DNA of 26,640 nt. Origin: Paramacrobiotus metropolitanus (taxonomy: Eukaryota > Tardigrada > Eutardigrada > Parachela > Macrobiotidae). Both the position numbers and the translations under genes were made by a program. The stretch covers positions 1-26,640 of the forward strand of contig NW_026570622.1 of NCBI RefSeq assembly GCF_019649055.1, read 5' to 3'. The number at the start of each line of letters is the position of its first letter. The stretch's first letter is position 1. Below are positions 9,861 through 20,182 of this stretch, in pieces. The notes beneath the pieces were generated by a model. The model made no database searches, had not been told where the DNA came from, and saw only the letters and a list, made by a program, of their open reading frames with translations.

Positions 9861-11767
9861 TCAGAACTGAAAGTACCTATTGTAAATCCACAATTTAAAT
9901 TCATCACGAAGAGACAGCTGGTCAGTTTTTAGAAGCAAATCCATTAAACAATTATTGATACTTTTATGAGCGTTGCGACGCTGGTTATTTGAAAAGACAT
10001 ACGAACCAAGAAATTTCATTGGTTCCGATTTTATATTAGGCACAGCAACTCCGTTAACAAAAAATTCAGTATCAGAAGCGACACCTCTTATTAAAGAAAA
10101 AGACCTGCATTTCGAAACTTTTAAAAAAGGCCCATCTTTGCCATTCGAACGTTAACTTCACGCAAGAGCTTATCCATAGAACGTTTATTGTTTGTTATTA
10201 AAGTCAGATCATCGGCAAAAGCAAGGGCGACCACTTTCTCGTTTTCGATTTCAATGCCGACATTGTTTTTCAGCTTCAAATACTCCAGTACCGGATTAAA
10301 ACACAGAAGAAACAGGATACAGCTCATTGAATCACCTTGGAACAGGCCAACTTTAAAGGGGATGGGATTAGTGGTAAAATCATTATTTTGCACCTTAACA
10401 GTTAAGCCGTCATAATAGGCCAGAATATAATTGATGTAAGACGCGCTGATTTTATAGCGGGAGAGAACATCTTTTAACAGCTCGTGTCTCACTGAACCGT
10501 AAGCATTTGCAATATCAAGCCATGCTACATGCAAAGCATGCTTAAGCTTACGCTGTTTTTCGATGATATGTTGCAGTTTCATCGAATGCTGCCCACAGCC
10601 GTTCATGCATTCGATGAAACCTTTCTGCACCGAGACATCAATAATATTATTTTTTTGAACAAAAGAAAGGATACGGTTCGAGATAACTGTATGCAAAATT
10701 TTTGCGCAACAGCTGGTTAGGGTAATTGGCCGATAGTTAGAGCAATCGCCAGCGTCACCGGCTTTGTACAAAAGAATAGTGCGACCAACTTTCCAAGAAA
10801 CTGGCGGAGTAGCGGTGGAGATAATTTTATTATACATCGCTGCTAAAAAATTGTGCAGTATAGGAAAATTTTTGAAAACACCATATCCCAGTCCATCAAG
10901 CCCCGATCCAGTACGCCCTGATTTTTTCTTCAGTGCACGATTAATTTCCCTGCCCAAAATTGGAGAGTCGTTAAAAGACATGAAAATTTCAGGAGATTTT
11001 AATTCATTAAGCCAAGACAAATTCAGCGGCTCACAGGCATCCGGGTTGTACGTTTTCTCGAAATGGGATTCAACATCGGCCTTGCTGAGACAGTTAGAAT
11101 TAGCGTCACCGGTTTTTGAAAATTTTTCTTTAATGAATGCATACCGATTTTTAAGAAAAAACTTTTCATTAGTCTCCATTTCTGACACTTTTTTCAGTTC
11201 AGAGATCCGATTGCTCAACCTTTTGTTCAAGACACGGAGATGCTGCAACGCAAACGCATCCTCTTCAGGCAGTTGAAAACCACGCGCCTGCAGTCGCCTA
11301 CGTTTACGAATGATTTTAGTGATGCGACCGGCAATTTTAAATTTTTCATCAATTAATTCACGGGGAACGGATCGCTTCATAATTTTATCAAAAAAAGTCG
11401 ATTTCGAAGCAGTTTTACATTTAAGAATTTTAATAAAATAATTGGCTAAAGACCAAGTTAATAATTCAATAACAGTATCTGCAGAAATGTGACCTAGTAA
11501 TTCAGCGCTTTTAAGCCGAGAAGTAATATCACCAATGAAATTTTCAAACCTGACAACTACTTCAGCAGGGAGCGATTCCCAGTCTGGCGCGATGATCTTG
11601 GGACGGGAACAATTTTCCTGGCATATCTGATCGATACTGGGTGAGAGTTGGTCATTAGCAATAATACCGGATAGTAAATTATATAAATCATCAACACTTT
11701 CGATATTGTAATTCACAATACGGATAGAAGCGGAAGCCATTTTCACACAAAAATTGAACGCATACAA
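9861..11767 (-). pseudogene. R2/NeSL-like non-LTR retrotransposon, N-terminal and reverse transcriptase part
   Basis: The minus-strand frame 11767-10121 encodes a 548-residue polyprotein portion. Visible RT blocks include YRPITLTSCCAKIL, SVQKGFIECMNGCGQH, HVAWLDIANAYGSV, LFQGDSMSCILFLLC and ALAFADDLTLIT, the last containing the catalytic FADD. The first likely Met is in MASASIRIVNY rather than at 11767. The frame ends at MGLF-stop in a six-T run (about 10126-10131). The thumb (SKCRSFSLIRG, then PMKFLGSYVF) continues in a frame shifted by one base to 9861, so one T is probably missing. No canonical slippery heptamer is present. The thumb stops at FKLWIYNRY, before the zinc knuckle and endonuclease. 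The copy is therefore broken, although its RT core is intact. Confidence 0.85.
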
Positions 11768-11938
11768 AAAAACAAGAAGGGTTTGAAATTCGGTCTGATG
11801 GTCAGTCGGAGAGCAAGGGTGATCGGGTGGAATACTGGCAAATTTCCGTCGGAAACGCCGAATATTTGGTAATCACACAAGCAAATGGTGGAGTTAACTC
11901 AGTTTAGTCAGTCTAACCGAAAGCGTGCAGCACGGTGC

Positions 11939-12006
11939 GAGCGATGGTCAAGACTGAGCGATGGTCAAGACTGAGCGATGGTCAAGACTGAGCGATGGTC
12001 AAGACT
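11939..12006 (+). repeat. Four perfect tandem copies of a 17 bp unit
   Basis: GAGCGATGGTCAAGACT is repeated at 11939, 11956, 11973 and 11990 without a mismatch, followed by a partial GA. Identity between copies suggests a recent expansion. It lies 10 bp before the GPCR exon and just outside the 5' end of the minus-strand retrotransposon. Confidence 0.95.
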
Positions 12007-12015
12007 GAATTCTAG

Positions 12016-12420
12016 AAATTCATGCGAAGAGAACTAGCCGGTAAAGTGGACAGAATTCATAACGCGATGAAATACATAAATCAAAGGACCGTGTCCAGTC
12101 ATACGGAGCACCATTCCAACACTATGCCGGTTGTGGATAGGAAAACATCCCGGAGAGAGCCGAAACGAGCACTGGTGGTGCTGGTGTTTCTGACGTTCAG
12201 TGTGGTGATCTGCTGGACGCCGGGAGTGTCGTACTTCACCATCCAGCTGGTGTTTAAAGTGGAGTTGCCGTATGTGTGGCTGCAGATTGGCGCGATGATG
12301 TTCTCCTCGCAGTCGGTGGTCGATCCCATTGTGCTGGCGCTGAGCGTCGCAGACGTCAGGGAGACGATTGTGCTGGTTGCCAAAAAAGCCCGTAAAACGT
12401 GTTTTGAAAATGAATGTTAG
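12016..12420 (+). CDS. Rhodopsin-like (class A) GPCR, terminal exon with TM6 and TM7 (partial)
   Basis: The frame runs to TAG at 12418-12420. An in-frame TAG ends at 12015 in TTCTAG, a possible 3' splice site, so the exon probably begins at 12016; ATG at 12022 gives 132 residues. Residues 1-49 are basic and polar, as in a third intracellular loop. TM6 is about 50-73, with CWTP at 64-67 matching the class A CWxP motif. TM7 is about 84-107 and ends SQSVVDPIVLAL, so the usual NPxxY is DPxxL. The tail holds KKARKTCFENEC, with a Cys near the membrane that could be palmitoylated. TM1-TM5 are not in the window. Upstream lies the retrotransposon, so the rest is either beyond a long intron or lost. 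The ligand class cannot be told. Confidence 0.8.
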   Translation, partial: KFMRRELAGKVDRIHNAMKYINQRTVSSHTEHHSNTMPVVDRKTSRREPKRALVVLVFLTFSVVICWTPGVSYFTIQLVFKVELPYVWLQIGAMMFSSQSVVDPIVLALSVADVRETIVLVAKKARKTCFENEC

Positions 12421-13374
12421 TCGCTTGTGATTGATACTCCCAAGCAAGTTACTTGAATGTTTGTTAGCACTGCTTTTTTTGGCATGGTAAATGTTCCATT
12501 TTTATGGCAGACTCTACAGTCGACGCAGGACAAACGTTGGGACATCAGGTGCCCCTATTTTAAATAATGACGGATAATGAGGCTCTATCTGAAAAATACC
12601 TATCCAGATTAGAAAGTGTCTCTGTCTCGCATATCTTGAAATCTGTGCTGATCCACACTTTTTCCTCTCTGTAAATTGTTGATCGGCTGTGATTCGGTTT
12701 TCCTGTAATCCACATCCTGTCGACAGCAAAACAGCTGCAACCTGAGCTCAATCGCACAGCAGTCACTCCACAGCGCTTATTTTTTCCAAAACAAATCGTG
12801 AGTAATTTATTATGTATTATGCTGAGCACTTACAACACAAGAAATTTTTAACAGATTCTGATTTTAACATAAAAAAATGTTAACGTCCTAAGATGAAGCT
12901 GGAGTGAAAATACCCGCATTTCCAAATATTTTCTTCGAAGTGTTGACATTTTATTGTCTAATACATTTGCTTACATTGCGATGCGTGAAATATCCGATTG
13001 GGGTTTTTGGCTGTAAAAAAGCTAAAAAAAACGCATCCAGGTGTACCAACAGTTCAATGTAGACAGTGCTGAGTACCGAAAAGATCAATATGTGATTTTT
13101 TTGTGTGCACGAGTATGCGTGATAAAAGCTTGATCGCTTAGTAAAGCGCTTTGCAAGCTTTCTGCTGCGATAATTGTTTCTATAACTTCTATAAATTTTG
13201 CAAATAAACGCACATAATACGAAGATTCCCCTTACATCAAACCTCGGTTTTAAGAGGTTTTAAATTTTACAATGAATATTAAATGCACGAATTTGGTATT
13301 ATATATCAGGTCATTTCCCTGCGATTTGAAAGCCAAAGATTTCTTACGCAAACTTCCGTCCGTGTGCGGTTGAA
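12421..13374. other. GPCR 3' flank, no other gene seen
   Basis: AT-rich sequence without recognisable domains. An AATAAA at 13203-13208 is a possible, rather distant, polyadenylation signal for the GPCR exon. Confidence 0.35.
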
Positions 13375-13655
13375 CCGGGAAACCATGCCTCCTTGACAGC
13401 TGTATTCCCGACATCTACGACGCCGCCGCCCTGGTGGGCGCCCTCCTGCGCGACCTTCTGCGCTCCTCCCCCGATCGAGGCCCAGACGCGCCCGCTTCCG
13501 GGGCGGGCGCACGTGTCGGCATTGGAGCCGCACCCGGGCGACAGTCAGGAGAGCAGGACCTACGCCCACCCCCAACGGACTGCTGCCCGGTGGCGCGCTG
13601 AACGTCATAATGGCCGCCGGGGCGGAGGATGGGGTCCGTGCAGCGCCGCTACCTT
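13375..13655. other. Isolated GC-rich block, possibly an exon fragment
   Basis: About 280 bp are strikingly GC-rich while both flanks are AT-rich. Three overlapping frames are open because of composition. The plus frame reading CIPDIYDAAALVGALLRDLL, then RSSPDRGPDAP, looks most protein-like, with an amphipathic helix then Pro/Gly/Ala-rich linker; it ends at a TGA near 13600. I could not match it to a family. A weak resemblance to the helix around the LLK..LREL region of RhoGAP domains is not enough for a call. Confidence 0.35.
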
Positions 13656-14050
13656 GCAGTCCTCAAGTTGACAATCCTAGAATCGACAATTCAAAATCCG
13701 CGTAACTAACAAAAACGAAGAAGGAAGCAGTAAGAACAGGCACAAACCGTTTCAGGACAACGTTTCAGAATTTGGGCGTCGGCGTTCGCCGCAGAGACTG
13801 CTCTTTATGGAAAGAACGCCGCGGAAACTTCTTAAACACGGAGAGATTTCCGAAATTAGGTCGAAAATTCGTTCAAAAGGGGCAGCATCCAAACTCAGGG
13901 AAGAAAAACCGGCACAGGGGCGCCTAGAATTATTTGCTCACGAGAATTCGATTTTATAACTGCCGATAATGCTTTGAATTATGCAGCAATAACAGCTGTT
14001 AACGAGTTCAGAAATAACTTCGATGTAAAAAAAATTAAAAAATAGATAGT

Positions 14051-14190
14051 GCACGCAGATAAAGGTACTGCCGAATGAATATGTACGGAGTCAAAGGTAG
14101 TGCTCAAAAAGATAGTGTACCGAATGGAAGGTAGCGCAAAAAGTTGTGCACGGAACGAAAAGGTAGTGCAAAAGGTTGAGTACGAAGTGG
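14051..14190 (+). repeat. Degenerate ~32 bp tandem repeat
   Basis: Units start at 14051, 14083, 14117, 14148 and 14180 (lengths 32, 34, 31, 32, partial). Consensus is roughly GTACGGAATGAAAGGTAGTG followed by CAAAAAGTTGT. The units have diverged by substitution and small indels. Confidence 0.7.
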
Positions 14191-15313
14191 TCACCTAATA
14201 ATAACTGCTTGTAAGGAACGTTACCTAATTATTAATGACTAGGGAACGGTTAATCCACGAATGATTTAACGGCCGTTGCTGATACAAGCGGCGCAGCCAG
14301 GCGAATTCGCAGTCGCAGTGTAGTGCCCGCACCCACGGCATCCGGTCGCTCGCAAGAAAACTGTTACGATATCTCCAGTGACAACAAAATGGTTGGACAA
14401 GTCCGAAAACTGCACAAGAACAGGGTTCCCGCTCATATTAGCTTGGGCAATAAACATACACAATTACACATAGGTATAGGCATTACGTGCAAAAGCGGTA
14501 ACCCACACTGGGAAGCGGGAATTCGCATCCGGTTTCATTTATGTTGGCTGTTCACGCATGGAAATATGGAGCAGATTGGCAGTAGAGCCAGTTTTCCCAT
14601 TAAATATGCTACAGTCGATAAAACAAAAACTACCAGTCAAAATAAAAGAAAAATTCAATGCGTGACTCCATTCATTTAATTCTGGCGCGTCGAAGTTATG
14701 CTCAAAATCAAATAATAAATGTCAACAAATTACTGGATGTTACTTTTATTACGAAATAAATAATCAACATGACAATAACCTAACCTAACACTAAGTACGT
14801 ATTCTTGTATAAAACTCGCTTTCCGGCTTCGCTTCGGTCTAATAGTGCTAGCCTAAAGCGGTGCACTTCCCTAGTTTTATTTATTCTAGTTATTTTTTTT
14901 ATTTTCTTTTTTATTATTTAACCGCGGACAGATTAGAGTGTGACCGACGGACAGACGAAATCCCGTGTCCTTGAACAGAGGGACCTTCGGACCTAAAGGG
15001 TGCCACCAGGATTAGTCGCCCTTCGGTCGCCTGATCCAGGTGGCGCCCCTTCAATGGCCGGATGAAAACGGGTCGGCGTTTCGGTAGATCCGTCTGCAGT
15101 AGCATTATTTCCGCCGTCTACCAAATGAACCAAACTGACAATGAAGAAACCCGGTAAATTGTTAGGTGACGGGGTTGGCGTCCAGCGACAACGCTGTTTG
15201 TATCCCTGGATGTCATAACACGACGATGCCAAAATCGCCGTCAGCCATTTAGGCTATTGGGGCTCTCAGATCCTCTGCTGCGTCACTGCCCCGCGTAATG
15301 CGTTGCAGCTGGG
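14191..15313. other. Non-coding stretch with an extended hairpin
   Basis: No supported gene; the open frame 14323-14679 (118 codons, no ATG at its start) has no recognisable domain. Bases 14998-15015 and 15031-15048 form an 18-pair stem with one mismatch and two G-T pairs (left arm starts GGGTGCCACC, right arm ends GGTGGCGCCC). AATAAA-type hexamers occur near 14755-14762. Confidence 0.35.
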
Positions 15314-15380
15314 TAGCCATAAATCTCGGTTTGGCGATATTCTCAAGTTGAGAATATCGTCACACCGAGATTTATGGCTA
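15314..15380. repeat. 33 bp near-perfect palindrome with 1 nt spacer
   Basis: The arm 15314-15346 (TAGCCATAAATCTCGG..ATATTCTCAA) is complementary to 15348-15380 at 31 of 33 positions. A second small hairpin follows at 15382-15396 (GTTGAGA, one base, TCTCAAC). A third partial copy of ATCGTCACACC lies at about 15407-15417. Confidence 0.85.
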
Positions 15381-15752
15381 TGTTGAGAATCTCAACAAGG
15401 ATTAAATCGTCACACCAGGGTACTGATGAATTCGTGAAACTCAGTCACAATTAACTGCGATGGACTGCTGATGGCGGCTAAGAATGATAATAAGTTTGCC
15501 AGAAACAGCCGAAGATTAGCAATCCATCTGGAGGTAATATGGAGCAGACAGAACAGTAATCGGCGCATTGATCCCATAGCGGATTACGAAAATGCCTGCC
15601 ATCGGCAGCCATAGTTAAGCTAAATTAAATTGCGTTTCCACATCTTGAGAAGGACAAGCCAAAAACGAGCCTCTGCTTGTCCCGCTGCATAAGACAACTT
15701 TACGCTGGAATATGCCAGGTGTCAACGGCCACAAAAGCACCGGTGTAGAAAA

Positions 15753-16251
15753 TTAAATGTCCCATTCTAAAGGAAGTGCATCCTTATGTATTAACTTTAT
15801 GACTAAGCGACTAGCTGCACCCTGTTCCAGTATTCCATACATCTGAGCATTTCCAGGAGCGTATCCATCGATTATTGTTTGCTCCCAACAAGCAAGCTCG
15901 CTTTTCCTGTTATCCGGACAGCGCCGCCGTTGAAACTGCATCTTTACCCGGATCGCGTTCTGCGGTTTCATTTAGCAAGATTGATCCAGTAAGCCGGACG
16001 AACGTATGATTAAATTACTGTATGGACGACTTTACGCCTTACTGCAAAATGATACCTGTGTAGTGTTCGAGCGGGAGACATTGCAGGCAATCACTGATTC
16101 CAAGAGCCCGTATTTTCTCAGCCAATCGAGACCACCACCGGCATGCAACAAAACGCGCCAGTAGCGGAGATTACGGTGCGATTGGATTGCTTCCTGTACT
16201 TCAGGCAACGAGGTTGGATTGCCGGGAGCCAGTTTGACGTATAAAGCGGCG
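15753..16251 (-). CDS. Unrecognised protein, last two exons (partial, minus strand)
   Basis: Exon 16251-16056 starts after TATTATGCAG and ends with CAG before GTATCA. Exon 15959-15753 starts after AACCGCAG and ends at TAA. The intron is 96 bp, similar to those of the astacin gene, and the junction is phase 0, so the frame continues. The first exon reads LAPGNPTSLPEVQEAIQSHR and then a WRVLLHAGGGLDWLRKYGLL helix-like segment. The second contains CPDNRKSELACWEQTIIDGY and ends LEWDI. I do not recognise the family. The fit of two independent splice sites and phase is the main support. Upstream exons were not found, so the gene is incomplete here or is a remnant. Confidence 0.45.
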
Positions 16252-16619
16252 CTGCATAATATGTGACACCATAATAATGTTAGGCTCTCGCACAGTCTGA
16301 CGTAACTGCCCACTCTAATCACGAAGCAAGCATTGAGGAAGGTTAGCAATTAAAGCCACAATTGGGAATAAAAAAATAAGCCATACAAATATGATGCTCA
16401 CTTCTTTTTCGCAATACATCAGTTCTTATTCTGAAACCTTAAGATCACGAATCTAATACTTAAATTTGCAGTATTTTTACATCACATTTCCATCGCAAAA
16501 GTATGTATTACGACGAGTTGCAAGCAAGGAATGAGAACTGCGAGCAGTCGTAGTCCATCGCAGTCGCTTAGCTCACTGGCCTGTTTACAGGCTAGAACAG
16601 ACGTTGCTACAAAATGTTA

Positions 16620-16740
16620 AGTGCGAAGTGCATAAAAGAAAGTGTGCATAAATAAACACGAAAGTTTCATTTTGCATAAAGGCATAAACATGTCCATAAA
16701 TAGCAACATAATACCGTGAATAAATACATGCTACAGCGGC
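16620..16740 (-). repeat. Inverted relative of the 452-680 minisatellite
   Basis: Read on the minus strand, this stretch gives TTTATGCAAAATGAAACTTT, then CGTGTTTATTTATGC, the same unit as at 452-490. Additional GCATAAA and ATAAATA motifs extend to about 16735. Confidence 0.65.
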
Positions 16741-17407
16741 AGTCGCAGCACATCAGGCCATAAACCGGAAACGATGCAAGTATCGGATTCTGAGCGAACA
16801 GTACTGGTTTTATCCCTTTGCCATGAAAAGCCTCGGACTGCTCGGCGAAACAGCCAGAGAAGTGGTCAGCTTTTTTTAAAGCGCCGTATTAGTATTGGAT
16901 CAAAGGCAATGCGACTGCCGTTTTAGGAACCTTTCCGTGCAAGAATAAAGTTACTGATAATACTGAATTTTACATTTTGAATTTACATATTGGATTTACA
17001 TATTGAATTTTGGTAATTTTTTATTACATACGTTGTAAAATGAAGAAATATTGTTAGCAGCACAGTATAGCCCACGGCAGTATAGCCCAGTAAGTAGGCG
17101 GACAAGTTCGCCGTGAGATAACGAGGATGTACGTGTATATACGATATACATACGTGTACAAGCTGCTGAAATATGCGACCGAAAGTTTGTTGGGTGAATA
17201 TTTGTTTCTTCTACTGAGAATGTGCCGCCTTTAGTAATGAGTAGTAAAAAATTTTTCTGTGATTTGTGTGGAAAAATTTGATTGACGGCGCATGGGATAG
17301 CGTCACATCGCGACAGTGGAAAATGAAGAGAAGCTCAAGCCCGCAACTTACGAAACAAGCCCGGGCTCCCCACTGCATCCCCCCAACCAGTTCCACACGA
17401 CGAAAAC
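16741..17407. other. Non-coding spacer before the second retrotransposon
   Basis: No gene is supported. There is a short direct repeat CAGTATAGCCCA near 17065-17092 and an imperfect ACGTGTATAT palindrome near 17130-17160. From about 17266 codon use begins to resemble the following retrotransposon frame, so its 5' part may start here. Confidence 0.3.
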
Positions 17408-20160
17408 TTGCTGGACAAGCTCTCTCGGTTGCGACGAACCAATCCTATCCTCCCGCATGTTCCAGTAGGTGCGCGAGATGCATGTGCAAATGCGTTTGCG
17501 GATCTACTAGCCGGATGCTGCGCGAAAAATGACATGGAAGCGTGGAGCAACTTACTTTTCTTTGCACCAAGCATCCTGTCAGCTCCTTCTACGAAGTCTG
17601 GTACTGGCTCACCACTCGCTACGTCGGTAAAAAAGAAATTGTCAAGTAAGCAGACAAAAGATATCATCCCGTTGAAAAAGAAGCAGCCAAAGACCGCAGC
17701 AGCAGTAAAGGCAAAACTGGTCAACGCCAAACTGGAAAGTGAGCACGATGAGCATTCTCGTTTCACACGAGAATGCTCTTGGACGCGCGATGAGCATTCT
17801 CCTTTCACAAGAAACCATCGCGCCTTCAACTGACGAAGTCATTGCAATTTTAAAAGAAAAACATCCAGGTCGACCCGTTGACCTGGATGCTACGGTGCGT
17901 AACGTCGACGCGATACCTTCTGAAGTAAAGCATAGAGGTAATAGCTTGCTGTAGAGTCGTTTGATACAGGAACCTGCCCTGGCCAGGATGGATTACGCGC
18001 TGATCATCTTAAGGATCTGCTATCCACGCAAGGAGAGACACCCAGGAAACTGTTATAAGCTCTAATGAGATTTGCGGATCACATGCTAAACAAGGAGATT
18101 CCCGCAGAAGCAAAGAAGGTGTTCTTCGGAGCCAACATGTTCCCGTTCCTTAAACCTAACGGTGGCATCCGTCCCAGTGCATCAGGATGCACGTTACGCC
18201 GCCTTGTAGCGAAGATAATTTGTTTCCGGCTGGCAGAAGAAATGGGTAATTATTTTCGCCCAGTTCAGTTCGGATTTGGGACGAAACAGGGAGCAGAAAT
18301 CATCGTGCACAGTGCCATGGAGTTTTTACAGACACCGTCAGCCGCACGCATTCTTAAAATTTGATTTTGCAAACGCTTTCAACACCGTTCGGCGGGATAA
18401 ACTTATGGAAAAAGTATTCGACCGTATACCTGCATATTTTAATTTTGTTCGTTCTGCCAACGGAGAAGACACAGTTCTGTTCTGCATTTCTCCTGCCAGT
18501 GGTGTCACCATACCTTCCGCCAGCGGTGTCTAGCAGGGCGATCCATGTGCACCAATGTTCTATAATTTACTAACATAAGATTTTTGTTCCCAGATTAAAG
18601 CCGAAACTAATCTGTGGTTTTTGAATGACGGTGTGTCTGCTGTAGACCCAGAAGTTTTTAAAGACTATATGGTAAATCTCCAAGAAGCAGCCGCCAAAGT
18701 GGGCTTGAGACTAAACACGGCAAAGTGTGAATTAATCGTGGCCGGCGGAACACCTGCAGAGCGTGAAACGTAGCCCAGTTATTCCTAAACGCGGTACCGG
18801 ATATTCGCATTTCTAAACCGGAGGAACTGGAACTGCTAGGCTCACCCTCACTGAGCGAAGCGATTGCGGGCGCGTTGATGAGGAAAGTCGGTCAAACCCA
18901 ACTGCTTGCCGGCCAACTCGATATATTGCCTTCATATCAGGCGTTTTTCTTGTCAAAGAATTGATTTACGCTGCCAAAATTGTTATATATCTTAGAACTT
19001 CTCCCTGCTGGCAGGATCCTGAAGAATTACGGAAATTCGACGATGTCATCCGATTTAAAGCGAAACAGATGACCAATGTTGCAATGTCGGACACAATATG
19101 GAACCAAGCATCGCTACCCACGAAATTTTGAGGCTTAGGGTTGATCAGCGCAACCGAAGTGGCAGTAGCTGCTTACACCTCGTCAGTCCATGGTGCTGTC
19201 GACATGGTGTGTGAGGTTACCCGCAATGAAGCCATCAAGGATCGGTGTAACCACCTGACAGAAGTGTGGACATCTCGCATTTCTACCGAACCCCCTCGCA
19301 CAGAAAGTCGCCGGTTTCAGTCCGCGTGGACTACGCCACAGCACACCCAGACAGCATCCCGCATGATGGAGAACGCCGACGTAATTATCTCTGCTTGCCT
19401 GTTGGCTGCATCCTCATCGGAGTCGCGCGCCTGGTTGTCAGCATTGCCAGTACTCCTCTTCGGAAACCTTTTGGAATATGTCCCTTCTTACGCAAAGCCG
19501 TTGCGCGACGGTTGGGAGCCCCAGTCTGTGAACAGCATGTATGCCGTTGCGGGAACGTAGTGGACAGCCTGGGACACCATGGCTTGGTTTGCTAGTTAGC
19601 GAAAGGAAGGCATGGCGTTCACACCGTGTTGAATGATGTGACAAAGCTAGCCTTGCACTCTGCACGAATGCCATCATCCCTCGAGCCGCCGGGACTGGAC
19701 AGAGCAGATGGGAAGAGACCAGACGGAGTTACCGCTTTCCCATGGAAAAATGGAAAACCGTTATTATGGGAGGTGACAGTGGCACACACGTTCGCTCAGA
19801 CGTACATCGCCCGGACATCACGGGTGGCGGCAAGTGCAGCGAAAGCACGCGAAAATCATAAGCTAGGAAAGTACGATGGACTTGCAGACCGATATGTAGT
19901 ACAGCCGATCGCGTTCGAAACCACGGGCACATATAAACCACTCACAAAGAAATTCTTCAAGGAGCTGTCGCGAAATATCAGCGATTGTACTGGTAACCCT
20001 CGATTAGGAGTTTTTGCGCCAGAAAATCAGTATTGAGATACAACGGGGAAACGCTGTCTCTGTTCTTGGAACGTTTAATGACATGGTTGACTACGATGAT
20101 GTGCTTTTTGCTTTTAGGTTAGCTAAACGGAAGTCATGGTTCTGTTGTTGATTATTAATG
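17408..20160 (+). pseudogene. Degenerate non-LTR retrotransposon with RT and PD-(D/E)xK endonuclease (second family)
   Basis: Recognisable blocks in order: HVPVGARDACANAFADLL and AWSNLLFF (17450-17570); RT with FFGANMFPFLKPNGGIRPSA and LRRLVAK (18119-18210); DFANAFNTVRRDKL (18363-18404); GV-stop-QGDP with TAG for an expected Gln (18532-18534); FLNDG (18618-18632), where FLDDG is expected; LNTAKCELIV (18712-18741); a Cys/His block VCRCGNVVDSLGHHGLVC (about 19540-19593); and GKRPDGVTAFPWKNGKPLLW, then EVTVAHTFA (19709-19798), the endonuclease core. The reading frame changes several times and stops interrupt it at 17952, 18055, 18532 and about 18960. It is a different lineage from the minus-strand fragments. 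It is certainly inactive. Confidence 0.85.
17750..17778. repeat. 12 bp perfect hairpin within the retrotransposon
   Basis: GAGCATTCTCGT at 17750-17761 pairs exactly with ACGAGAATGCTC at 17767-17778. Another GAGCATTCTC copy follows at 17792, with a CGCGATGAGCATTCTC context resembling the first. The duplication coincides with loss of the reading frame. Confidence 0.8.
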
Positions 20161-20176
20161 TACTGTTATGAATACC

Positions 20177-20182
20177 AATAAA
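20177..20182 (+). promoter_or_regulatory. AATAAA at the retrotransposon 3' end
   Basis: AATAAA in the context ATACCAATAAAACAATCC, about 140 bp after the last retrotransposon codons at 20036. It plausibly marks the end of the element transcript. Confidence 0.35.

Noticed and set aside
10121-10155. Programmed -1 frameshift in the retrotransposon RT
   Set aside because: The six-T run in CTT TTT TAA does not form a canonical X XXY YYZ heptamer in the zero frame; loss of one T is simpler.
14323-14679. 118-codon frame as a gene
   Set aside because: No ATG at its start, no splice sites of note, no recognisable domain, and flanked by repeats.
14779-14793. CCTAACCTAAC as an insect-type telomere repeat
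   Set aside because: Only two units, internal, and easily explained by chance.
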